Source: Methylocaldum sp. 14B (GTDB lineage Bacteria > Pseudomonadota > Gammaproteobacteria > Methylococcales > Methylococcaceae). From it: a stretch of DNA of 64,000 nucleotides. Location: contig NZ_MSCV01000016.1 in NCBI RefSeq assembly GCF_002005105.1, positions 1 through 64,000 on the forward strand, in the 5' to 3' direction. Positions 56,837-64,000 of this stretch are shown here, one piece after another. The stretch's first letter is position 1. Every line of letters starts with the position of its first letter. The translations under genes were made by a program, and so were the position numbers. Below the pieces are notes generated by a model, which was given only the letters and a program-made list of their open reading frames with translations, was not told the DNA's origin and did no database searches.

Positions 56837-56865
56837 GTAAAAAGCCTTTGTTTAAACAAAGGCTT
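56837..56865 (-). terminator. Terminator after cheR
   Basis: A perfect 24-bp palindrome, AAGCCTTTGTTT/AAACAAAGGCTT (56842-56865), is followed on the minus strand by a T5 run. It ends the cheV-cheR transcript just before the flgB promoter. Confidence 0.8.
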
Positions 56866-56941
56866 GCAAATTAAGACGTGAGAGCGGAAAAAAACGGCGG
56901 CAATTTTTCGCCACTTGAGACGGCAAATTTGCCGGGTGGCG

Positions 56942-57784
56942 TCAGAAGGCCGGCTTTAGACGGTAATAGCGACAAGAGGCCCCGCGAACGGTTTCATAAA
57001 GATCGAGTCCGGAGGGAAGGGATTCCGTGCTGCTTAGGAACAGATAGCCGCCTGGATTGAGCGCTTTGGCCATGCGCGTCAAAATATCGCGCTTCAATTC
57101 TTCGGAGAAGTAAATCAGTACGTTACGGCAAAAGACGATATCAAACCTGCCCAGCGCCGCGAAAGGCTTGAGCAGGTTGAATTGTTGGAATCGGACCCGA
57201 TCAACGATCTCCGATTTAAGTTTCCACTTGTCCTGATAGCGATCGAAGTAGCGTGACCTCAGATTTTCATCCAGTCCGCGCGACAAGGCCATTTCGCTAT
57301 AGACGGCCTGAGAAGCTTCGGCCAAAACCGATTCCGAAATATCGGTCCCGATGACCTGTACGTTTCTTTTGATGCCGGTCCAACCGTAACGAAAAAATTC
57401 CTCGACGCAGATGCCTATCGAATAAGGCTCCTGTCCCGAAGAGCAGGCTGCGGACCAAATTCTCAAGGTGCCGCCGGTTTTGTTGGCTGCCCAGGCAGGC
57501 AAGAGAACATTTCTAAGTTCTTCGAAATGGGTGTTGTCACGAAACCAAAAAGTCTCATTCGTGGTCATGGCATCGATAATACGGGTTCTGAGCTTAGCGG
57601 AGACAGCATCGCTTCGGAGCGCAGTTACCAACTGCGCTATGGATGAATAATCACTCTCTTTTAGCAGGCCGGTCAAACGATTCTTCACCAGGTATTGCTT
57701 GTTGTCGCTGAGCAATATCCCGCAGGCGTCCACGAGAAATTTCTGGAACACCGCGAACGCTTCGGGATTCAAGTCCGAATTCAT
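56942..57784 (-). CDS. cheR: Chemotaxis protein methyltransferase CheR
   Basis: 280 residues. An N-terminal helical domain (about 5-75) precedes the SAM-binding domain with TTNETFWFRDNTHFEEL, IWSAACSSGQEPYSI and FDIVFCRNVLIYFS. It methylates glutamates on chemoreceptors. The ATG at 57784 gives the family N-terminus; the open frame beyond is non-coding between cheV and cheR. It follows cheV by 58 bases. Confidence 0.95.
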   Translation of the reverse strand: MNSDLNPEAFAVFQKFLVDACGILLSDNKQYLVKNRLTGLLKESDYSSIAQLVTALRSDAVSAKLRTRIIDAMTTNETFWFRDNTHFEELRNVLLPAWAANKTGGTLRIWSAACSSGQEPYSIGICVEEFFRYGWTGIKRNVQVIGTDISESVLAEASQAVYSEMALSRGLDENLRSRYFDRYQDKWKLKSEIVDRVRFQQFNLLKPFAALGRFDIVFCRNVLIYFSEELKRDILTRMAKALNPGGYLFLSSTESLPSGLDLYETVRGASCRYYRLKPAF

Positions 57785-57842
57785 GAATACTCCAATCGAC
57801 ACGCCGATGGACGGCGCTTGCGTTTTGCCCGATATAGCCAGT

Positions 57843-58796
57843 TCAGAAGTCCCTGCGCCCTGTTGTCGCTTGCGCGGCGATATGGTCTTTGAGGCGTTGC
57901 TGTACGACCCGAGCAAGATCGTCCGGATCGTATTTGGCGAGGAATTTGTTGGCGCCGACTTTTTCAACCATCGCCTGATTGAAAACTCCGCTCAGGGAGG
58001 TATGGAGCAATACGTATACTTCCTTCATAGCAGGGTCTTTGCGTACCTTGGTCGTGAGCGTATAGCCGTCCATTCGAGGCATCTCCACGTCGGAAATGAT
58101 CATCGCCAAGTACTCGTTCAAATTTTTTCCTTCCGATATCCAATGTTCGAGGATTTCCAACGCCTCCTGACCATCTTTGGCAATTGTGCTCTCCACTTCG
58201 AGTTGGTTCAAAACACGCAGAATTTGATTGCGGGCCACAAATGAATCATCCACGACGAGTACATGCTGCTCAAGGTTCTTGGCGTCCTCCTCGATCACAC
58301 CGTCCGAAACCTGGTCGCACTCGCCCATGACTTCCTTCATCACTTTTTCAACGTCGATAACTTCGATGAGTTCTTTCTCGTATTGCGTTACAGCGGTTAA
58401 ATAGCTTTCCTTGCCTGCGCCTTTCGGCGGCGGCTGAATCTGCTCCCATCCCATATTGATGATGCGATCGACAGTGCTGACGAGGAATCCTTGGGTGGAT
58501 CGATTGTACTCGGTAATGATGACATAGCCACTCCCGTCGCGCGGTTGCGGGCGCGCGCCAATTGCCATGGAGAGATCCATCATGGGTATGGTCTTGCCGC
58601 GCAAGTGAGCGACGCCACAAATCACCGGGTTCGATTTCGGCAGCTGAGTCAAGGGCGGGCACTGTATGACCTCCTGCACCTTGAACACGTTAATACCGAA
58701 GCGCTGGTTGCCGCCGAGTTTGAAGAGCAGCAGCTCGAGGCGGTTATGTCCCGCGAGCTTAGTTCTTTGATCTACGCCTTCGAGTATGCTTGCCAT
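57843..58796 (-). CDS. cheV: Chemotaxis coupling protein CheV
   Basis: 317 residues. A CheW domain (about 15-155, GGNQRFGINVFKVQEVIQ and CGVAHLRGKTIPMMDLSMAI) is joined to a response-regulator domain (about 175-310) with acidic pocket in VVDDS, phosphorylated Asp in IISDVEMPRMDG and Lys in FLAKYDPDD. It links receptors to CheA and adjusts with phosphorylation. A weak sigma-28 promoter precedes it. Common next to flgB clusters in gammaproteobacteria, with cheR. Confidence 0.95.
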   Translation of the reverse strand: MASILEGVDQRTKLAGHNRLELLLFKLGGNQRFGINVFKVQEVIQCPPLTQLPKSNPVICGVAHLRGKTIPMMDLSMAIGARPQPRDGSGYVIITEYNRSTQGFLVSTVDRIINMGWEQIQPPPKGAGKESYLTAVTQYEKELIEVIDVEKVMKEVMGECDQVSDGVIEEDAKNLEQHVLVVDDSFVARNQILRVLNQLEVESTIAKDGQEALEILEHWISEGKNLNEYLAMIISDVEMPRMDGYTLTTKVRKDPAMKEVYVLLHTSLSGVFNQAMVEKVGANKFLAKYDPDDLARVVQQRLKDHIAAQATTGRRDF

Positions 58797-58832
58797 TGTG
58801 AATTTCCTGGGAAGATTGACGGTGACTAAAGT

Positions 58833-58859
58833 GTAGCGGCAGGCGTGCGATCCGCTTGA
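58833..58859 (-). promoter_or_regulatory. Possible sigma-28 promoter of cheV
   Basis: Minus-strand TCAAGCGG, 11 bases, GCCGCTAC. Spacing is right for sigma-28 and the -10 keeps GCCG and TA, but the match is weaker than at flgM. Confidence 0.45.
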
Positions 58860-58867
58860 GTCCGGCG

Positions 58868-58883
58868 CGGCATATTAGATGCA
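58868..58883 (+). promoter_or_regulatory. Sigma-54 promoter of flgA
   Basis: CGGCATATTAGATGCA fits TGGCAYR-N4-TTGCW with GG and GC correctly spaced. It lies 28 bases before flgA. Confidence 0.6.
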
Positions 58884-58911
58884 TGTCTTGGTCCATCATC
58901 GGAGGTTATCT

Positions 58912-59610
58912 ATGCGTGCCAAACTCAAATTCCTGCTTCTGCTCGCGCTGGCGATTCCCGCGGCTTTCGCGGCAGACCGCCTGCAAACCAACGAATCGAT
59001 AGCAGCTGCGATAATGGCCCTGATCGAGTCGGATTTCCGTCAGCGGAATCAGGAATTCCAGGCAGACCCGGTCAGGCTGGACGGTCGTCTGCAATTGCCG
59101 CTTTGCGATCGGCCGCTGGAGGCCTTCTTTCTTCCAGGGCGGCGCGAAAGCGGTTTTCTTTCCGTCGGCGTGCGTTGCGAAGGAACGCATTCTTGGACCG
59201 TGTACAACAAGGTTCACGTGAAAGCGTATCGGGAAGTCGTCGTTCTGAAAAACGCCGTCCGGCAAGGCTCAGTTCTCACCGAGGCGGATCTCGGCTTCGA
59301 AAAACGAGACCTCGCGAACTTGCGCGGCAGTTATTTCACTTCTTTCGATCCGGTCGTCAATCGGCCCGTCAAACGCACCTTGGCGGCCGGCGCGGTACTG
59401 AGCCCCGAATGGTTATCTGTGCCGAAAATGATTCGGCGTGGACAGAAGGTCATTATTCAGGCGGAGAGCAGTCATTTTGCCGTCAAGATGTCGGGACAAG
59501 CTCTGAATGATGGGGAGGCGGGGCAGCGTATTCGCGTTCGCAACGACCAATCCGCGAGAATCGTGGAAGGTACGGTTGCAGGTCCTGGCCTCGTATTGAT
59601 ACGGCTTTGA
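58912..59610 (+). CDS. flgA: Flagellar P-ring assembly chaperone FlgA
   Basis: 232 residues. A signal peptide (MRAKLKFLLLLALAIPAAFA) is followed by a SAF-like domain with VVVLKNAVRQGSVLTEADL and the C-terminal IIQAESSHFAVKMSGQALNDG and GQRIRVRNDQSARIVEG motifs of FlgA. It acts in the periplasm to assemble FlgI. GGAGG precedes the ATG at 58912. Divergent from cheV. Confidence 0.94.
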   Translation: MRAKLKFLLLLALAIPAAFAADRLQTNESIAAAIMALIESDFRQRNQEFQADPVRLDGRLQLPLCDRPLEAFFLPGRRESGFLSVGVRCEGTHSWTVYNKVHVKAYREVVVLKNAVRQGSVLTEADLGFEKRDLANLRGSYFTSFDPVVNRPVKRTLAAGAVLSPEWLSVPKMIRRGQKVIIQAESSHFAVKMSGQALNDGEAGQRIRVRNDQSARIVEGTVAGPGLVLIRL

Positions 59611-59639
59611 ACGCCGGACAGAAAAACGTAGTTTTGCGC

Positions 59640-59666
59640 TAAAGTTCGCCGTCGGGAGGCCGATAA
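59640..59666 (+). promoter_or_regulatory. Sigma-28 (FliA) promoter of flgMN
   Basis: TAAAGTTC, 11 bases, GCCGATAA: nearly identical to the sigma-28 consensus. It lies 28 bases before flgM, so the anti-sigma factor's gene is driven by the factor it inhibits. Confidence 0.9.
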
Positions 59667-59694
59667 GAATTGAAACTTCCGAGAGGATACGGTC

Positions 59695-59997
59695 ATGGAA
59701 ATCAAACTTCAAAACAGCGTTAGTGGTCTTTCCGTCGGCGGACTACAAAAGAAATCGAGTACCGCGGCAGGTACAGGCGGAGGCAATGCCTCATCGACCT
59801 CCAGTGCTAGGGTGTCGCCCGAAATGTCGCTTCGGCTCTCCGAGATCAAACAACGTCTGTTGAGCGAACCCTCGGTCGACGACGCGCGAGTGGCCCGGAT
59901 TGCCAGCGCGGTTCAGTCGGGAAACTACGAGATCAACCCGCAGCGAGCGGCCGAAAAGCTGATCGCCATGGAACAAAAGCTTCCTGAATTTTCATGA
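59695..59997 (+). CDS. flgM: Anti-sigma-28 factor FlgM
   Basis: 100 residues. The first 45 are Ser/Gly-rich and probably unfolded; the C-terminal half carries the conserved RVARIASAVQSGNYEINPQR and AAEKLIAME. It holds FliA until the hook is complete and FlgM is exported. GAGG precedes the ATG. Its stop overlaps the flgN start by four bases. Confidence 0.94.
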   Translation: MEIKLQNSVSGLSVGGLQKKSSTAAGTGGGNASSTSSARVSPEMSLRLSEIKQRLLSEPSVDDARVARIASAVQSGNYEINPQRAAEKLIAMEQKLPEFS

Positions 59998-60482
59998 TCG
60001 CGCACGGCCAGGATCTTCACGACCTTTTCAGCCAAACGCTGGACGGACTCGGCGAAATGTCCAGGCTGCTTGAGGAGGAGGCGCGAAGTCTAGCGGCGCG
60101 CGACACGGAGGCGTTGGAACTGACCGCCTCGAAGAAACAGAAACTCGCATTCCTGCTCAACGATTTGGCCGCTCGGCAGAACCATCTCGTCCGCGCTTGC
60201 GGTTTTCAGGGCAACGAAGGCGGCGTTGCGGCCTTCCTTGATCGGCTCGATCCCGAGTCGCCGCAGACCAGAGCCCTCCTTGCCGAATGGCGGGAAATCG
60301 TGCGCCTCGGTTCGGCTTGCAGAAAGCAGAATGAGCTTAACGGCGCTTATATCGCGCTCTTGCAGCGTCATATCGATTCCAGTTTGAATTTTCTCTACGG
60401 CGCTTCGTCGGCGGATGCGACCTACGGGCCGGATGGGTCGACGCGCCGCGGAGAAACTTCACGCCAGTCATTCTCGGCCTGA
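59994..60482 (+). CDS. flgN: Flagellar export chaperone FlgN
   Basis: 162 residues, largely helical, with LLEEEARSLAARDTEALELT and ASKKQKLAFLLNDLAARQNH, consistent with FlgN, the chaperone of FlgK and FlgL. The ATGA overlap with flgM implies coupling. The C-terminus (from about 145) is Gly/Ser/Arg-rich. Identity rests on position and helical pattern. Confidence 0.88.
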   Translation: MIAHGQDLHDLFSQTLDGLGEMSRLLEEEARSLAARDTEALELTASKKQKLAFLLNDLAARQNHLVRACGFQGNEGGVAAFLDRLDPESPQTRALLAEWREIVRLGSACRKQNELNGAYIALLQRHIDSSLNFLYGASSADATYGPDGSTRRGETSRQSFSA

Positions 60483-60653
60483 CCGCCGTGCCAGGCGGTT
60501 TCCGTCGCAGGTGCCAGTGAACAGGGCGCTAACCGGCCGCAGCATCACTATCCGGCTCGAATCCTTCAATTTCGGACAAATTGCCATGTGCCTCTGCTGC
60601 CTCCGATCGAGGCACCGGGCGCCTCCCGGATTTCTTCCTTGTAATAATTTTTA

Positions 60654-60682
60654 TTGCATAAGTAGACGACCGGTCGTATAGT
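60654..60682 (+). promoter_or_regulatory. tetR-mtoX promoter with palindromic operator
   Basis: TTGCAT (60654-60659) and TATAGT (60677-60682) are 17 bases apart. The perfect palindrome ACGACC/GGTCGT (60666-60677) fills the spacer and touches the -10. The predicted start is at or within one base of the tetR ATG (60689), and there is no ribosome binding site, so the message looks leaderless. GACC/GGTC half-sites recall NemR-type operators. Confidence 0.7.
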
Positions 60683-60688
60683 CGCCAC

Positions 60689-61294
60689 ATGGCTCGAATC
60701 GGCAACAAACAGATTACTCGCGAAAAGCTTTTGGACCAGGGTGTTGCCATGCTCATGGAGCATGGCTATCACGGCACCGGTCTACAGGACTTGCTGTCCA
60801 GCGTTCAGGTTCCGAAGGGATCGTTTTACAACTACTTCTCTAGCAAGGAGGAGTTCGGGGCGGAAGTGGTCCAGCACTACATAGAGCCATTCATTCGACA
60901 ATTGGGCGATTACCTGAGTCGGCCGGAGTTGGATGCGCTGTCCGCGATGAAACGTTATTTCTGCGATTTGATCGCAGAATTGGAGCGGAGACAGTTCAAA
61001 GGAGGATGTTTACTGGGCAACCTGATCGGCGAGATCGGAGATACCAACGAGACCTGTATGGCCGCTCTCCGGGATGCCTTTCATCGTTACAGGGATAAGT
61101 ACACGGAAGGTTTAGCTCGCGCCCAGGCGGAAGGAACGATACGCGCCGATCTGTCGGCCGAATTGATGGCGGACTTGCTTGCTGATGGCCTGCAAGGCGC
61201 TTTGCTGCGAATGAAAGTCGAGCAATCCGTACGTCCGTTGGAGGTCTGTTTGAGCCATTTGCTCGACGACTATTTCAAACCCAAGAGTGACTAA
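60689..61294 (+). CDS. NemR-like TetR family regulator
   Basis: 201 residues. The N-terminal helix-turn-helix is LQDLLSSVQVPKGSFYNYFSSKEEF (about 32-56, shown in parts: VPKGSFYNYFSSKE). The ligand domain contains GGCLLGNLIGEIGDTNETC with Cys107, at the position of the redox-active Cys106 of E. coli NemR, plus Cys92 and Cys123. It likely represses this operon through the promoter palindrome and responds to a reactive electrophile or thiol. mtoX starts 18 bases downstream. Confidence 0.88.
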   Translation: MARIGNKQITREKLLDQGVAMLMEHGYHGTGLQDLLSSVQVPKGSFYNYFSSKEEFGAEVVQHYIEPFIRQLGDYLSRPELDALSAMKRYFCDLIAELERRQFKGGCLLGNLIGEIGDTNETCMAALRDAFHRYRDKYTEGLARAQAEGTIRADLSAELMADLLADGLQGALLRMKVEQSVRPLEVCLSHLLDDYFKPKSD

Positions 61295-61312
61295 AAACCA
61301 AGAGGTTATGCG

Positions 61313-62710
61313 ATGAAAAAGCAACGGATAAGAGAAAAGAATCTGGTTCGGGCGGTTCGGGGCATGACGCTGGGATTGGCATCCGGACTGGTTTTGGCTG
61401 GAATCGGCATGTCCCCCGTCCAGGCGGATGAGACCTGTCTGTCGCCTTATATGGCGAAAATCACGGGGCAGGAAGATTACGTATACGTTTGGACCCTGGG
61501 TGCGACGGGTGTCGGCGACGAGCAGGACAAGCTGGTGACCGTGGACATCAATCCGAAGTCGCCCAAATACGGGAAGGTAGTGGACAGTCGCTCTGTTGGC
61601 GGACGTAACGAAGCGCACCATTCCGATTTTACCGACGACCGGAATTATCTCTGGGCTGGCGGGTTGGACACCAGCAAGATTTTCATCTTCGACGTCCATA
61701 GCGATCCAGCCAAGCCCAAGCTGCATAAAACGATTACCGATTTCGTCGCGAAAAGCGGCGGCGTGGTCGGGCCTCACTCGTTTTACGCTTTGCCGGGACG
61801 GATGCTGATCACGGGGCTCTCGAACAACAAGGATCACGGCGGACGGACGGCGATGGTGGAATACACCAACCAGGGCGATTACGTGGCGACTCACTGGGTG
61901 CCCACCGACAGCGATCTGCGTGGTGCCGTGAAGACGGGCAAGTATGCCGACGGCTACAACTACGACGTGCGTGCGCTGCCGAGGCGCAACGTGCTGGTTT
62001 CCTCGTCCTTCACCGGATGGAACAACTACATGATGGACTTCGGCAAGATGCTGTCCGACAAGGAGGCGATGAAGCATTTCGGCAATACGGTGGTCGTCTG
62101 GGATCTTCACAGCCGCAAGCCTAAGAAGGTGTTCGACGTACCGGGTTCGCCCCTGGAAGTGCGTTGCGCCTGGGAAGAAAACCACAACTACTGCTTCACC
62201 ACGACGGCACTCACCTCCAAGATCTGGCTGATCTACGAAGATGACAAGGGCGAGTGGCAAGCCAAGGAAGTCGCGGATATCGGCGATCCCTCGAAGGTGC
62301 CGTTGCCCGTCGATATTTCGATCTCCAACGACGACAAGCGGCTTTGGGTGAATACCTTCATGGACGGCAACACCCGGGCATTCGATATCTCGAATCCGCA
62401 CAAACCGGTGCAAATCTACGAGAAGCACATCGGCGCGCAAGTCAATATGGTGTCGTCGAGCTGGGACGGGAAACGGCTTTACTACACTTCGTCGCTGCTT
62501 GCCAACTGGGACAAGAAGGGCAAGGACAATGAGCAGTACCTGAAGCTCTATCACTGGGACGGCAAGGAGTTGAAAGAGCAGTTCGCTATCGACTTCTACA
62601 AGGAAAAGCTCGGACGCCCGCACCAGATGCGTTTTGGCGCTTACTCGCTGTATAAGAGCGTGGCCGAAGCAAAGCCGGCGGAGATTTTCGCGGAATTTCA
62701 GCGTCGCTGA
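61313..62710 (+). CDS. mtoX: Methanethiol oxidase (SBP56 family)
   Basis: 465 residues. An export signal (GMTLGLASGLVLAGIGM, cleavage near VQA, about residue 39) precedes the SBP56 seven-bladed domain with conserved histidines in NEAHHSDF, GPHSFYALPG and GRPHQMRFGAY, likely copper ligands. The periplasmic, copper-containing methanethiol oxidase of this family turns methanethiol into formaldehyde, H2S and H2O2. Assignment to MtoX rather than another SBP56 protein rests on the signal peptide and residues. AAGAGG precedes the ATG. Co-transcribed with the TetR gene. Confidence 0.85.
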   Translation: MKKQRIREKNLVRAVRGMTLGLASGLVLAGIGMSPVQADETCLSPYMAKITGQEDYVYVWTLGATGVGDEQDKLVTVDINPKSPKYGKVVDSRSVGGRNEAHHSDFTDDRNYLWAGGLDTSKIFIFDVHSDPAKPKLHKTITDFVAKSGGVVGPHSFYALPGRMLITGLSNNKDHGGRTAMVEYTNQGDYVATHWVPTDSDLRGAVKTGKYADGYNYDVRALPRRNVLVSSSFTGWNNYMMDFGKMLSDKEAMKHFGNTVVVWDLHSRKPKKVFDVPGSPLEVRCAWEENHNYCFTTTALTSKIWLIYEDDKGEWQAKEVADIGDPSKVPLPVDISISNDDKRLWVNTFMDGNTRAFDISNPHKPVQIYEKHIGAQVNMVSSSWDGKRLYYTSSLLANWDKKGKDNEQYLKLYHWDGKELKEQFAIDFYKEKLGRPHQMRFGAYSLYKSVAEAKPAEIFAEFQRR

Positions 62711-62803
62711 TGTGATGTACTTCGTAGCGGCCATCACGCGGCTCCGAAGTGCCGACGGTTTTTTGACGACTTTTGCTTACTTTCTCAATGAGAGGAGGCT
62801 GAC

Positions 62804-63076
62804 ATGCCCAAGTATCTAATCGAACGCGATATTCCTGGAGCGGGAAAACTGTCCGATCAGGATTTGCATGCCATTTCGCAGAAATCGTGCAGCGTGTTGA
62901 ACCGCTTGGGGCCGCAAATCCAATGGCTGCAGAGCTATGTCACCGATGACAAGGTCTATTGCGTCTATATCGCGCCCAACGAGGAAATGATCCGGCAGCA
63001 TGCCCAAGAGGGCGGCTTCCCGGCCAATCGGATTTCGGAAATCAAGACGGTAATCGATCCGACGACCGGCGAGTGA
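62804..63076 (+). CDS. DUF4242 family small protein
   Basis: 90 residues with the DUF4242 pattern: YLIERDIPGAGKLSDQDL, then VTDDKVYCVYIAPNEEMIRQH and FPANRISEIKTVIDP. This ferredoxin-like fold family has no firm function. A strong GAGAGGAGG site precedes the ATG. It follows mtoX by 93 bases and ends at a terminator, so it is probably part of the same transcript. Confidence 0.85.
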   Translation: MPKYLIERDIPGAGKLSDQDLHAISQKSCSVLNRLGPQIQWLQSYVTDDKVYCVYIAPNEEMIRQHAQEGGFPANRISEIKTVIDPTTGE

Positions 63077-63082
63077 TGAGGG

Positions 63083-63112
63083 GCGTGGGAACGGCTCCGA
63101 CCGTTCCCACGC
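63083..63112. terminator. Bidirectional terminator between DUF4242 gene and metG
   Basis: A 12-bp perfect stem GCGTGGGAACGG/CCGTTCCCACGC with a CTCCGA loop lies between convergent genes. It has no long T-run, so efficiency is uncertain. Confidence 0.6.
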
Positions 63113-63121
63113 CTGCTTCGA

Positions 63122-64000
63122 CTACTTGACCCGCATTCCCGGCTGCGCGCCTTCGTCCGGGATTAAAACGAACGGTCCTCCGCGTTCGTCGCTCGCGGCC
63201 AGCACCATGCCTTCCGACAGACCGAACTTCATCTTGCGCGGCGCGAGATTCGCGACCATCACGGTCAGTTTTCCTTCCAGTTTCGCCGGATCGTAGGCCG
63301 ATTTGATGCCCGCAAACACCGTCCGGGTTTCGCTGCCGATATCCAGAGTCAGCTTCAACAGCTTGTCGGCGCCTTCCACGTGCTCCGCTTTGGCGATGCG
63401 GGCGATGCGCAGATCGATCTTGGCGAAGTCGTCGATCGATATGGTGTCGGCGATCGGTTGAATCGCGTGTTGCTGATGCTCGGCGTGACGCTGCTGGGAA
63501 TGAGGTTCCGGCTGGACGGCGGCTTGCAGGTTCTGTTTGTTGGCTTCCACGAGTGACTCGATTTGTTTAGGGTCGATGCGAGACATTAGGTGTTGATAAG
63601 GCTTGATAACGTGCCCTTCCGGCAAGAGAGTGAACGCGTCCTCCCATGTAAGTGGTGGAATGTTAAGAAACGCCTCTACGTTTGAGACCAAACCAGGCAG
63701 CACTGGTTTTAGGTACAGGGAGAGTAATCTAAAGATGTTGATGCAGACGGAGCTTACTTGATGTAATTCCTGGCTGGGGCCGGCCTTGGAGAGTTTCCAA
63801 GGTTCTTTAACGCTAACGTATTTGTTGGCAATGTCTGCCAGTAACATAATTAGGCGCAAGGCTTGATTAAATAGCCGCGCATCATATAGTCGGATCAACT
63901 CCTTTGATGCGGCTTGAAAATCCCGAAGCAAAATCTCAGGACTGCCGAGCCTAGTGAGCCATTCTGCTTCCTCTTCGAAAACCTTTCGAATATAACTCTC
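63122..64000 (-). CDS. metG: Methionyl-tRNA synthetase, C-terminal part (truncated by window edge)
   Basis: 293 codons of an open frame that runs off the right end. It contains the anticodon-binding helical domain ([20 protein letters not shown] and PWKLSKAG) and, at about the last 110 residues, the tRNA-binding OB fold used for dimerisation ([20 protein letters not shown], then [13 protein letters not shown]). The catalytic half lies outside. The 5' part here is lower in GC than its 3' end. Confidence 0.93.
   Translation of the reverse strand, partial: ESYIRKVFEEEAEWLTRLGSPEILLRDFQAASKELIRLYDARLFNQALRLIMLLADIANKYVSVKEPWKLSKAGPSQELHQVSSVCINIFRLLSLYLKPVLPGLVSNVEAFLNIPPLTWEDAFTLLPEGHVIKPYQHLMSRIDPKQIESLVEANKQNLQAAVQPEPHSQQRHAEHQQHAIQPIADTISIDDFAKIDLRIARIAKAEHVEGADKLLKLTLDIGSETRTVFAGIKSAYDPAKLEGKLTVMVANLAPRKMKFGLSEGMVLAASDERGGPFVLIPDEGAQPGMRVK

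Noticed and set aside
61313-62710. Selenoprotein, because SBP56 is called selenium-binding
   Set aside because: No in-frame TGA occurs, and the family name does not imply selenocysteine.
61112-62737. A 541-codon open frame on the minus strand opposite mtoX
   Set aside because: It is antisense to tetR and mtoX, which have clear domain motifs, ribosome binding sites and a promoter. The frame is open because of GC-rich third positions.

Overview
The window looks like a chromosomal segment of a free-living, flagellated gammaproteobacterium. Gene order (rimP-nusA-infB-rbfA-truB-rpsO-pnp), RpoS, the EpmA/EpmB/EF-P set and a class flg cluster read by sigma-54 and sigma-28 all fit. A Sco/MauG-type di-heme protein and a periplasmic methanethiol oxidase make a methanotroph or methylotroph relative (Methylococcales) my best guess. 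That placement is inference, because no rRNA or methane monooxygenase gene is present.

Layout. 1-1100: remnant of an integrated phage (small DNA-binding protein, interrupted small gene, integrase stub without its catalytic tyrosine) beside an elongator tRNA-Met gene. 1.1-9.1 kb: YqaA-like membrane protein, Sco/di-heme cytochrome c peroxidase fusion, glycogen phosphorylase, and a three-gene group (NTF2-like protein, GNAT acetyltransferase, carbon-nitrogen hydrolase) split by a 243-bp palindrome-ended mobile repeat. 9.4-12.4 kb: a diiron-type metallo-beta-lactamase-fold protein overlapping a GGDEF-EAL protein. 12.4-14.6 kb: xseA, Hsp15-like and rhodanese genes. 14.7-23.4 kb: the transcription/translation operon with an attenuator-like leader. 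23.4-26.1 kb: EF-P and its beta-lysylation enzymes. 26.1-34.7 kb: a long minus-strand series (DksA-like, alr, dnaB, hldE, amidase, Nramp-related transporter). 34.8-43.9 kb: small lipoprotein, DUF2024 protein, a Cys-rich MarR regulator with duplicated operators, P-II, acs, rpoS, a dense block of hairpins, J-domain and VWA proteins. 43.9-60.5 kb: an FtsX-type permease, then flgL to flgB, cheR and cheV on the minus strand and flgA-flgM-flgN on the plus strand. 60.6-64 kb: a NemR-like TetR regulator, methanethiol oxidase, a DUF4242 protein and the 3' part of metG.

How the parts work together. The flagellar block carries readable promoters of the usual hierarchy: sigma-54 elements before flgB and flgA, and sigma-28 elements before flgM, flgK and (weaker) cheV. 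FlgM, the anti-sigma-28 factor, is thus made from a sigma-28 promoter. The TetR gene and mtoX form one unit whose promoter holds a perfect palindrome between -35 and -10, suggesting a cysteine-based sensor controlling methanethiol oxidation. Two regulators (the TetR and MarR proteins) appear to have leaderless mRNAs. The points most worth a second look are the mobile repeat that supplies a stop codon at 7855-8097, the hairpin-dense block at 41266-41660, the MarR regulator with four C-terminal cysteines, the diiron/c-di-GMP pair and the TetR-mtoX unit.
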